NCBI GenBank assembly: GCA_036379955.1 | Contig: DASVFR010000048.1 | Location: 1-64,000, forward strand | Direction of reading: 5' to 3' | DNA length: 64,000 bases | From: VRUE01 sp036379955 | Lineage (GTDB): Bacteria > Actinomycetota > Thermoleophilia > Solirubrobacterales > 70-9 | Shown: piece by piece, positions 8,498 to 15,732 of the stretch | How the letters are laid out: each line of letters opens with the position of its first letter | How positions within the stretch are numbered: position 1 is the stretch's first letter | Translations under genes and position numbers: made by a program | Notes under the pieces: model-generated | Told to the model about the DNA's origin: nothing | Seen by the model: the letters and a program-made list of their open reading frames with translations, nothing else | The model's database searches: none

Positions 8498-8727
8498 AGC
8501 CGAGGGTCCAGTACTTCGTCGATGTCGGAGCGCAGGCTTGCCGGGTTGATCGGGGGCAGCCGGTTCCAGCGATTCAGCAGGGCGTTGCCGGAGAGCGGCT
8601 CGCGAATGGGTCGCAGCTCAGCAACCTCCTTCCCCGACCGCGTGATCGTGATCTGCTCGCCACGGGCAGCCCGATCGACGACGTCGCCGCCGTGATTGCG
8701 AAGTTCGCGAATGCTGACCGTTGCCAC
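8494..8727 (-). CDS. vapB: Phd/YefM-type antitoxin
   Basis: A 77-residue antitoxin. The N-terminal prevent-host-death fold is typical (VSIRELRNHGGDVVDRA, ITRSGKEVAEL), and the C-terminal tail would neutralise the PIN toxin. The start is GTG at 8727. A perfect 8-bp inverted repeat lies 9 bp upstream and is a likely autoregulatory operator. The Phd-fold antitoxin with a PIN toxin is a common pairing. Confidence 0.85.
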   Translation of the reverse strand: MATVSIRELRNHGGDVVDRAARGEQITITRSGKEVAELRPIREPLSGNALLNRWNRLPPINPASLRSDIDEVLDPRL

Positions 8728-8735
8728 GACGGCAC

Positions 8736-8753
8736 TGTATCACGTGTGATACA
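8736..8753. promoter_or_regulatory. Inverted repeat, probable operator of the toxin-antitoxin pair
   Basis: TGTATCAC-GT-GTGATACA: perfect 8-bp arms with a 2-nt spacer, ending 9 nt before the antitoxin GTG. Position and symmetry fit an antitoxin-binding site overlapping the promoter. This is inferred, not demonstrated. Confidence 0.6.
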
Positions 8754-8864
8754 AACACTGCCGCGGTCGCCTCTGCGATCTCGGCAAGCATCCGGGAAAA
8801 GCCGAACAGAACGGGGGTAATCCCCCGATGTCGGCCGCCCTTCCAGTCAGCACAATCGAGTGCC

Positions 8865-9539
8865 ATGGCTTCGACAGAGGTGGGCTCCCGATCGATCCGG
8901 TTCCGCGACCGCCGCGACGCCGGGCGGCGGCTGGCGGTGGAGCTGCTCGCCTATCGGGACGAAGACCCCGTCGTCGTCGGGCTGCCGCGCGGCGGCGTGC
9001 CGGTCGCGGAGGAGATCGCGGTGGTGCTGGACGCGCCGCTCGAGGTCCTCGCAGTGCGCAAGCTCGGCGCCCCCCACAACCCCGAGTACGGGATCGGCGC
9101 GATCGCCGAGGGAGGCGTCCGGGTCTTCGACTCCGAGGCACTGGCGGTGCTCGGCATCAACGGCGGTGTGCTCGACTCGATCGTCTCCCGCGAGAGCGAG
9201 GAGCTGCGCCGGCGCGTCGCCGCCTACCGCGGCGAGCGGCCCCTGATCGACCTGCGAGGGCGGACGGCGATCGTCGTCGACGACGGCGTCGCCACCGGCG
9301 TCACCGACACGGCCGCGCTGCGCGCCGTCAGCCGGATGCGGCCGCGCCGCTTGGTGCTCGCTGTGCCGGTCTGCGCCCCTGACTCGGCCGCGCGCCTGCG
9401 CGCTGAGGCCGACGAGGTCGTCTGCTTGAGCGAACCGCCGCTGCTCTATGGGGTCGGCCAGTGGTACCGCGACTTCTCCCAGGTCTCCGACGGAGAAGTG
9501 ATCGCTGCGCTCGACGCCGCCGGGAGCGGGGCGGCGTGA
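8865..9539 (+). CDS. Type I phosphoribosyltransferase-family protein
   Basis: A 224-residue PRTase-fold protein. The PRPP-binding loop is AIVVDDGVATGVT near residues 129-141, and the N-terminal VVGLPRGGVPVAEEIA strand-loop is typical of the stand-alone PRTases often encoded near hydrolases. The ATG at 8865 was chosen because homology starts shortly after it and the frame further upstream overlaps the toxin-antitoxin promoter. The nucleobase acceptor is unknown. The stop overlaps a possible GTG start of the next gene, implying coupling. Confidence 0.85.
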   Translation: MASTEVGSRSIRFRDRRDAGRRLAVELLAYRDEDPVVVGLPRGGVPVAEEIAVVLDAPLEVLAVRKLGAPHNPEYGIGAIAEGGVRVFDSEALAVLGINGGVLDSIVSRESEELRRRVAAYRGERPLIDLRGRTAIVVDDGVATGVTDTAALRAVSRMRPRRLVLAVPVCAPDSAARLRAEADEVVCLSEPPLLYGVGQWYRDFSQVSDGEVIAALDAAGSGAA

Positions 9540-9541
9540 GC

Positions 9542-10723
9542 ATGGCCGCGCCGAGCCGCGATGAGAGCCGCGCTCGCGTCCTGGTCGCCGGCGGAGGAAT
9601 GGCCGGCATCGAGACCGCGTTGGCGCTCCGCGACCTCGCCGGCGGGAGGATCGCGGTCGAGATTCGCGATCCACGCCGCGAGTTCGCCTTCCGTCCCTTC
9701 GCCGTCGGCGAGCCCTACGGGATGGCGCGCGTCTTCCGCTACGAAATGGCGGCGCTCGCCGAGCGCTGCGGTGCCTCCTTCCATCCGGATGGCATCGTCG
9801 CGGTCGAGCCCGGGCGCCGGTTCGCGATCACCCGCGACGGCGAGCGGCTCCCCTACGACTACCTTCTGGTCGCGACCGGGGCGCGCATGCTGTGGGCGAT
9901 TCCAGGGGCGATTACCTTCTGGGGCGTGGCCGACGAAGGCCAGGTCGGCGAAGTGATTGCCAGCCTGCGCGCCGGAGATCTGCGCAGCCTCGTCTTCACC
10001 ATGTCCGGTGGCCAGGGCTGGGCGCTGCCGCTCTATGAGCTCGCCTTGTTGGGGGCGAGCGAGCTGGCCAGGTCGGGCGGGGCCCGCACCCGACTCACCG
10101 TCGTCACCCCGGAGGACGCCCCGCTGGAGCTCTTTGGCCGGCGGGTCGCAGAGCAGATGGGCGACTTGCTCGAGGAGCGCGGGATCGAGGTCATCACCGG
10201 CGCCCACCCGGTCTCCTTCGAGGACGGCCGGCTGCGGATCGCCCCGGGCAAGGAGATCGCGGCGGGCGCCGTGATCAGCCTCCCCCGGCTCGAGGGCCGG
10301 CGAGTCTCGGGGGTCCCTCACGACTCGGACGGCTTCGTCGGCGTCGACGAGCATTGCCGGGCGATCGGGACCGAGCGGATCTTCGCCGCCGGCGACGTGA
10401 CCGGATTCCCGGTCAAGCAGGGTGGGATCGCGACCCAGCAGGCCGATGCGGCGGCCGGCCTGATCGCCGCCGAGGCCGGCATCGAGGCGGACCCCGAGCC
10501 GTTCAGCCCTGTCCTGCGCGCCGTGCTTTGGACGGGCGGTGAGCCGCGCTACCTGTACGGCTGCCCGACCGGAGGTCACGGTGAGGCCTCGAGCCTGAGC
10601 GAGGAGCCCCAGTGGGGCGAGCAGCGAGGCAAGGTGATCGGCCGTTACCTGACCTCTTTCCTGGATTCGCTCGCCGAGTGCGACGACCCCATTCCCACGG
10701 CACGTTTCCGCGCGGCATCCTGA
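9542..10723 (+). CDS. FAD-dependent pyridine nucleotide-disulphide oxidoreductase (NDH-2/SQR-like)
   Basis: A flavoprotein of about 393 residues. The FAD-binding Rossmann motif is VLVAGGGMAGIETALAL, YDYLLVATGARM follows, and the C-terminal FAD motif is RIFAAGDVTGFPVKQGG. The architecture matches type II NADH dehydrogenase/sulfide:quinone reductase relatives; electron donor and acceptor are not clear, and the redox Cys pair of classical SQR is not evident. The start is ATG 9542 or the GTG at 9536 that overlaps the PRTase stop. Confidence 0.82.
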   Translation: MAAPSRDESRARVLVAGGGMAGIETALALRDLAGGRIAVEIRDPRREFAFRPFAVGEPYGMARVFRYEMAALAERCGASFHPDGIVAVEPGRRFAITRDGERLPYDYLLVATGARMLWAIPGAITFWGVADEGQVGEVIASLRAGDLRSLVFTMSGGQGWALPLYELALLGASELARSGGARTRLTVVTPEDAPLELFGRRVAEQMGDLLEERGIEVITGAHPVSFEDGRLRIAPGKEIAAGAVISLPRLEGRRVSGVPHDSDGFVGVDEHCRAIGTERIFAAGDVTGFPVKQGGIATQQADAAAGLIAAEAGIEADPEPFSPVLRAVLWTGGEPRYLYGCPTGGHGEASSLSEEPQWGEQRGKVIGRYLTSFLDSLAECDDPIPTARFRAAS

Positions 10724-10751
10724 ATCGGCGCGATCGACTAATGATTCTCGG

Positions 10752-11516
10752 GTGAGCGACGCCCTCGTTCAGCGTTTCCGCGCCGCCCGCCGCGACCGTG
10801 AGCTGGCGGTGCTGGAGGGGTTCCACGCGCTCAAGCACGCGCTGCGCTTCGGCGCCGAGATCGTCGAGGCGGTCGCCGTCGACCCCGAGGAGCTCGACCG
10901 CCTGGCGGGGGACCTGGCACCGGACCTGGCCGGCACGCTGGCCGCCCAGGTCATCCGCGTCGACGCCGGGGAGCTGGAGCGGATGGTCCCGCACGCGCCT
11001 CGCACCGGCGCCGTGGCGATCGCCCGGCGCCCGCCCGTCGACGTCGACGCGGCGCTCGCGGACGAGCGCCCGGCGCCGGTCGTCCTGCTCGAGGACCCGC
11101 GCACGATGGGCAACATGGGCGCCTGCGTGCGAGTCGCGGCCGCCGCCGGCGCCGCCGCGCTCCTCACCACCGGCGACAACGACCCCTGGTCCCCCGAGGC
11201 CCTGCGCGGCGCCGCCGGTCTGCACTTCGCCCTGCCGGTGGCGTCGGTCGAGGGGCCCCCGGGTGGCGAGCGGCCGCTGGTCGCGGTCGACCCCGAGGGT
11301 GAGGCGATGTCCCCGCGAGCGCTGGAGCCGCGCTGCGTCCTCGCCTTCGGCACCGAGCGCCATGGCCTCAGCGAGGAGCTGCTCGCCCGCGCCGACGAGC
11401 GCCTCGCGATCCCGATGCGCGCGGGCGTCTCGAGCCTCAACCTCGCCACCGCGGTAGCCGCGGTCCTCTACGCGATGCCGAAAACTACGGATGCAGCAAA
11501 CAGGGGCAACGAATAG
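10752..11516 (+). CDS. TrmH/SpoU-family RNA 2'-O-methyltransferase
   Basis: A 254-residue SPOUT methyltransferase acting on rRNA or tRNA ribose. Motif 1 is DPRTMGNMGACVRVA (the usual N..A.IRTA region), motif 2 LAFGTERHGLS, and motif 3 IPMRAGVSSLNLATA, which forms the SAM-binding trefoil knot. The N-terminal L30e-like substrate-binding part begins VLEGFHALKHALRFG. It starts at GTG 10752. Target nucleotide is not predictable. Confidence 0.88.
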   Translation: MSDALVQRFRAARRDRELAVLEGFHALKHALRFGAEIVEAVAVDPEELDRLAGDLAPDLAGTLAAQVIRVDAGELERMVPHAPRTGAVAIARRPPVDVDAALADERPAPVVLLEDPRTMGNMGACVRVAAAAGAAALLTTGDNDPWSPEALRGAAGLHFALPVASVEGPPGGERPLVAVDPEGEAMSPRALEPRCVLAFGTERHGLSEELLARADERLAIPMRAGVSSLNLATAVAAVLYAMPKTTDAANRGNE

Positions 11517-11579
11517 CGTGCGGAATTGAAGGGGTGGCGCTAGGCCCCCCAACCCGACCTGAGACCGAAAGGAAATCCC

Positions 11580-11969
11580 TTGCCACTCGCCGACATCAAC
11601 CTGGGCGAAGCCCTGCTTCTCGCCTTCGAGATCTTCTTCTTCGTGATCTGGATCTGGATCCTGATCACGATCCTCAGCGACCTCTTCCGCGATCACGAGA
11701 CGTCGGGTTGGGCCAAGGCCGTCTGGGTGCTGTTCCTGGTCTTCATCCCGTTCCTGACGGCGCTGATCTACCTGATCGTCCGCGGCAGCGGCATGCGCGA
11801 ACGGGCGATCAAGGCCCAGGCGGAGGCCAAGCAGCACATGGACGCCTACATCCGCGAGCAGGCGCATTCCTCGCCCGCCGACGAGCTGCACAAGCTCAAC
11901 GACCTGAAGGAAAAGGGCGCGATCTCGGCCGACGAGTTCGAGAAAGCGAAGGCGAAACTGCTGGTTTAG
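11580..11969 (+). CDS. Small membrane protein with PLDc_N-like and SHOCT domains
   Basis: A 129-residue protein from a TTG start, with AAAGGA about 8 nt upstream. Two membrane segments (about residues 10-32 and 44-68) include the WAKAVWVLFLVFIPFLTALIY pattern. A helical linker and a C-terminal SHOCT segment follow (LHKLNDLKEKGAISADEFE, residues about 102-120). SHOCT mediates oligomerisation in related proteins; the cellular role is unknown. Confidence 0.82.
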   Translation: MPLADINLGEALLLAFEIFFFVIWIWILITILSDLFRDHETSGWAKAVWVLFLVFIPFLTALIYLIVRGSGMRERAIKAQAEAKQHMDAYIREQAHSSPADELHKLNDLKEKGAISADEFEKAKAKLLV

Positions 11970-11999
11970 CTGTGTCGTCGGGGTTGTCTGACCGCTGCG

Positions 12000-12677
12000 T
12001 CAGACGACCCCGACGATCCCGCGCCCGACCAGGTAGAGACCAAACGTCGTCGCGATGACGATCACTATCTGGCGTGCGTTGCGGGCCATCCAGTCGTTCA
12101 ACTGCTCGACCCTCGTCTGGGTTGCCTCGGGCGCGAACGAGTAGCCGAGCAGTGGCACCTCGGCGAGCACGAACATGATCAGGTTGAAGACCACGATCGC
12201 GACGACCTGGCTGCTGAGGCCGCTCTCTCCCTGGGCGATGTCCTTGAGCGCCACCAGGTAGAAGGCGCCCGGCAGGTTCAGCGCGACGCCGACGGCGAAG
12301 GCGATCGGCGCCGAGCCGCGGCTGAGCACGCGCTCCGACCAGGGGTCGCGCTGGGGCTTGGCCGCGTTCTTCTCGCGGCGGCGCTCGCTGAAGCCGGCGT
12401 CGCGGTCGGTGGCGAGGACGTAGGCGACCAGCAGCGAGAGGAAGCCGATCGTGAAGTTGACGACCGGGTCGGCCGCGGGGCTCGAGCCGGAGACGATTTC
12501 GAGTTCGCTCAGCGAGGTGACGATTGCGATCCCGACCGCGATGCTGGTCAGCAGGCCGCCGACCAGATAGGCGGCGAGCAGCCGCCGCGGCTGCGGCCGG
12601 TGCAGGACGACGATCACCACGGCGAGGATCGTGGGGGAGACGGCGGCCCCGACCGCCAGCACGAGGACGTTGAGCAC
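12000..12677 (-). CDS. GAP-family (Sap-like) membrane protein
   Basis: A 225-residue protein with six or so hydrophobic segments, a Pro-containing first helix (AVGAAVSPTILAVVIVVL) and a charged central loop. This matches the GAP/SfLAP family (LysE-like fold) known from mycobacterial lipid-export loci such as Sap. The substrate here is unknown. It is convergent with the SHOCT gene, with a 30-nt gap. Confidence 0.75.
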   Translation of the reverse strand: MLNVLVLAVGAAVSPTILAVVIVVLHRPQPRRLLAAYLVGGLLTSIAVGIAIVTSLSELEIVSGSSPAADPVVNFTIGFLSLLVAYVLATDRDAGFSERRREKNAAKPQRDPWSERVLSRGSAPIAFAVGVALNLPGAFYLVALKDIAQGESGLSSQVVAIVVFNLIMFVLAEVPLLGYSFAPEATQTRVEQLNDWMARNARQIVIVIATTFGLYLVGRGIVGVV

Positions 12678-12810
12678 GGCGCCAGCCTACCCGCCGCGCC
12701 CTCGGAATGGACGCGGTTTCTCCTGCAAGAGTGCGAATTCTGCAAGCGAAGTTGCAAGTTATTAGCAACTGCTCACAAATTTCAGGCGAGTTCGCTACGG
12801 TGCGCCGCCG

Positions 12811-14025
12811 ATGCGCGTTCCCCCCCGCGGCAACTCATGGCGGCTGCTGCCGTTTGCGGCCCTGCTTCTCGCCCTCCTCTGCGTGGCGGCCTCGGCTCCC
12901 GCCAAGGACCTCGAACAGAAGCTGCACGACACGCAGGGCAAGCTCGGCCACGTGCGCGAGAGCAAGACCGCGCTGGCGGCGACGATTGCCGAACAGAACC
13001 ACGCGATCGACTCGATGCTCGGCGAAGTCTCGAACCTGCGCCAGCAACAGGCCGCGGTCGAGGCCGAACTGGCCGCCAAGCAGGCAGAGCTCGACCGGGC
13101 GACGGCGAAGCTGGAGGCCGACAAGCGCCACCTGGCGAAGGTCCGCGCCCGCCTGCGCCGGGCGCTCGGGGTGCTGCGCGCGCGGCTGGTCGCGATCTAC
13201 GAGTCGGGCAGCCCGGACATGGTCAACGTCGTCCTCGACTCGGCGAGCTGGTCGGAGGTCACGACCCGCGCCGACTACCTCGACCAGATCCAGGCCTACG
13301 ACGACTCGGTTGCCGCGCGCGTCAAGTCGCTGCGCGATCAGGCGCGGGCGGCGGTGAAGCGGATGACTGCCGTGCGGCTGCAGATCAAGGAAGCGCGCGA
13401 CGCGATCGCCGCCAAGGAGCGCGAAGTCGCCAAGGCCCGCGAAGAAGCCGAGGCGCGCTTCGCCGAGCTGAAGGAAGCGCAGGCGGCTCGCCAGCGCTCG
13501 CTGGAAGCGCTCGAGTCGCGCGAAGAAGCGCTCAGCGACAACCTCGCCGCGATCTCCGAACAGATCGCCGCCAGCGGCGCGCCCGTCCCGACCGGCACGC
13601 CGGCGCCGCTGACGCCCGGCGAGACCGCCAGCTTCATCTCCGAAAGCCAGGCCAGCGTGCCGAGCGCCGCGCCGTCGGCGATCGCGGCCGCGATCGAAGC
13701 CGCCAACTCGATCGCCACCACGCCCTACATCTGGGGCGGCGGCCACGGCTCCTTCGAATCCTCCGGCTACGACTGCTCGGGCGCGGTCAGCTTCGCCCTG
13801 CACGGTGGCGGCTTCCTCGAAAGCCCGCTTGACTCGACCGGCCTGGAGACCTGGGGCGAACCGGGCCCGGGACGCTGGATCACCGTCTACGCCAACGCCG
13901 AGCACGCCTGGATGATCATCGCCGGCCTCGCCTTCGACACCGTCGGCGGCCCTGGCCCTCGCTGGCACCCCAGCCCGGTCGACTCGCCTTCGGGCTTCAT
14001 CGCCCGGCACCCGCCCGGCTACTGA
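12811..14025 (+). CDS. Secreted coiled-coil NlpC/P60-like peptidoglycan hydrolase
   Basis: A 404-residue secreted protein: signal peptide (about 1-31, ending AASAPAKD), a long PcsB-like coiled coil (about 32-255), a Pro/Ala linker, then a C-terminal NlpC/P60 domain. The domain shows PYIWGGGH, the catalytic Cys in GYDCSGAV (near residue 324) and a His in NAEHAWMII. It would cleave peptide crosslinks in the cell wall, with the coiled coil probably providing regulation. The upstream gap contains an AT-richer segment around 12760-12780 compatible with a promoter. Confidence 0.87.
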   Translation: MRVPPRGNSWRLLPFAALLLALLCVAASAPAKDLEQKLHDTQGKLGHVRESKTALAATIAEQNHAIDSMLGEVSNLRQQQAAVEAELAAKQAELDRATAKLEADKRHLAKVRARLRRALGVLRARLVAIYESGSPDMVNVVLDSASWSEVTTRADYLDQIQAYDDSVAARVKSLRDQARAAVKRMTAVRLQIKEARDAIAAKEREVAKAREEAEARFAELKEAQAARQRSLEALESREEALSDNLAAISEQIAASGAPVPTGTPAPLTPGETASFISESQASVPSAAPSAIAAAIEAANSIATTPYIWGGGHGSFESSGYDCSGAVSFALHGGGFLESPLDSTGLETWGEPGPGRWITVYANAEHAWMIIAGLAFDTVGGPGPRWHPSPVDSPSGFIARHPPGY

Positions 14026-14029
14026 GGGG

Positions 14030-14077
14030 CCGACGGGCCGAAAACCACCCCTATACGGTCTGAAATCGGCCCATCGG
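14030..14077. repeat. Palindromic element, family D, copy 1
   Basis: Arms CCGACGGGCCGA (14030-14041) and TCGGCCCATCGG (14066-14077), 11 of 12 paired. Reverse-complemented, it matches copy 2 at 27859: the arms and their flanking T-runs agree while the 17-18-nt loops differ. The right arm lies inside the 3' end of the MBL-rhodanese gene and encodes its last residues. Confidence 0.7.
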
Positions 14078-15454
14078 TGGGCTTGCGCCGACCGCGCTCT
14101 GCTCCCACATCGCCGCGTTGCCGCGGCTGACGTGGATCACGCCCTCGAAGCCCTCGCGCTGCAGGATCGAGGCAGCGAGGCCGCTGCGCTTGCCGGCCTT
14201 GCAGATGGTGGCGACTGGGCGGTCGCGGGGAATCTCACCGAGGCGCTCGCGCAGCTGGGCGAAGGGGATGTGCAGCGAGCCGGGGACGTGGCCCTCGGCC
14301 CACTCCGCCTCGCCGCGCACGTCGACGACCTGCGGCGGCGCCTCGCCGCCGAGCCGCCGCGCCAGCTCGGCCAGGTCGATCGCCTCGATCCGCGCCACGG
14401 GTCGGTCCTCCGCCCGCCAGGCGGTCATCCCGCCGCCGAGGAAGCCGCGCACCGGCAGGCCGACCGCTGCGAGCAGCTCGGCCGCCTCGAGCTCGTTGCC
14501 GTCGGAGGCGGCGACGATCAGCAGCTCGGCGTCGACCGGCACCATCTCGGCGACCTTGGTGGCGAAGCCGGTGTCGTAGGCGGAGGCGCTGATCGAGCCC
14601 GGGATGTGGGCCTCGTCGAACTGCTCGTTGGTGCGGGAGTCGATCGCCAGCGCCCCGGCTGCGATCGCAGCCTCGAACTCGTGCGGGGTGAGCCGGGTCG
14701 GGGCGCCGATCGACTCGACCAGGGGCCCGCGGTTGAGCGAGACGATGTGGTCGACGTTCGGCGGCTTGCTGCCGACCGTGGCGATCGCGTCCGCGACGAA
14801 CTCCTCCTCGCTCGCGAAGGCGAGGGCGCGGTTGTGGCGGCGCTCGAAGCCGATCGTCGAGGAGGTCTTGAGGTCGATCCCCGAGCTGCCGCAGAGCGAG
14901 CCGCCGAGGTGGCCGGGCCAGACCTCGCACTCCTCGGGCAGCGCCAGCAGGCGCTCGTGCAGGGAGCGGAAGATGTCGACCGCGCCCTCGCGCGGCTCGA
15001 CCGCGAGATCGGGCCTGGCGACGTCGCCGACGAAGAGCGAGTCGCCGGTCAGCACCGCCCAGGGCTCGTCGCCGCGGGAGGCGTCTCGCAGCAGGAAGGA
15101 GGTGTGCTCGGGCCGGTGCCCGGGGGTGTGGATCGCCTCGACCGTTGCCCCCTCGCCCAGCGGCAAGGCCCAGCCGCCGGCGAACGCCTCGTGCGGGTAC
15201 TCCGCCGCGGCCAGCTCGTGGACGTGGATCGTCGCCCCGGTCGCGCGGGCCAGGCGGCCGTGCCCGGAGACGTGGTCGGCGTGGTTGTGGGTCTCGAGCA
15301 CGTGCTCGATCCGCACCCCGTGCAGGCGCGCCAGCCGCAGGTAGGGGTCGATGTCCCATTGCGGGTCGACGACGACGGCGACGCCGGAGGCCGTGTCGCC
15401 GACGAGGTAGGAGGCGCAGCCGAGGTCCTCGTGGACGATCTGGCGAAAGAGCAC
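14051..15454 (-). CDS. MBL-fold hydrolase with two rhodanese domains (persulfide dioxygenase-like)
   Basis: A 467-residue protein. A metallo-beta-lactamase domain with THNHADHVSGH (near residue 55) resembles persulfide dioxygenases/glyoxalase II. It is followed by two rhodanese domains. The first (AIDSRTNEQFDEAHIPGS) has no catalytic Cys in its loop (VAASDGNE); the second (VVDVRGEAEWAEGHVPGS) has one (ICKAGKRSG). A role in sulfane-sulfur metabolism or detoxification is inferred from the family. The GTG at 15454 is chosen because homology (LFRQIVHEDLG) begins immediately. The C-terminus is made by a palindromic element. Confidence 0.87.
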   Translation of the reverse strand: MLFRQIVHEDLGCASYLVGDTASGVAVVVDPQWDIDPYLRLARLHGVRIEHVLETHNHADHVSGHGRLARATGATIHVHELAAAEYPHEAFAGGWALPLGEGATVEAIHTPGHRPEHTSFLLRDASRGDEPWAVLTGDSLFVGDVARPDLAVEPREGAVDIFRSLHERLLALPEECEVWPGHLGGSLCGSSGIDLKTSSTIGFERRHNRALAFASEEEFVADAIATVGSKPPNVDHIVSLNRGPLVESIGAPTRLTPHEFEAAIAAGALAIDSRTNEQFDEAHIPGSISASAYDTGFATKVAEMVPVDAELLIVAASDGNELEAAELLAAVGLPVRGFLGGGMTAWRAEDRPVARIEAIDLAELARRLGGEAPPQVVDVRGEAEWAEGHVPGSLHIPFAQLRERLGEIPRDRPVATICKAGKRSGLAASILQREGFEGVIHVSRGNAAMWEQSAVGASPPMGRFQTV

Positions 15455-15540
15455 CGAATGAGGGTAGCGCTGCCCGAATCCGGGTAATAAGAACGAGGGC
15501 TGGGCGCCCGCCGATCCCGGGCCGCTCGGCCTTGGGGCCT

Positions 15541-15720
15541 TCGCGCTTCCTGCTCGGCATCGGCAACGCCGGGGGAAACGAAAGCGTGGTCGAAATCGGC
15601 GGTTGGCTGGGTTGGCTGGGACTGGCGACGGCGGTCGCCGCCTGGTATGCATCTTTTGCGGCGGTCGTCAATTCGACCTTCGGACGGACGATCATGCCGG
15701 TCCGGCCGCTGACCCACTGA
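15541..15720 (+). pseudogene. C-terminal remnant of a GPR1/FUN34/YaaH (SatP-like) acetate permease
   Basis: The frame reads FLLGIGNAGGNESVVEIGG, then a hydrophobic helix (LGLATAVAAWYASFAAVV) and NSTFGRTIMPVRPL before a stop. This matches the last two helices and tail of the acetate uptake transporter family. The four or so preceding helices are missing; upstream is the divergent MBL gene's promoter side. A 44-residue ORF from GTG 15586 could still be translated. It sits 12 nt before acetyl-CoA synthetase, where an intact permease would make metabolic sense. Confidence 0.6.
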
Positions 15721-15732
15721 CAAGGAGCGGAG

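Noticed and set aside
8721..8864. Longer N-terminus for the phosphoribosyltransferase
   Set aside because: It would overlap the toxin-antitoxin promoter and operator, and carries no family similarity.
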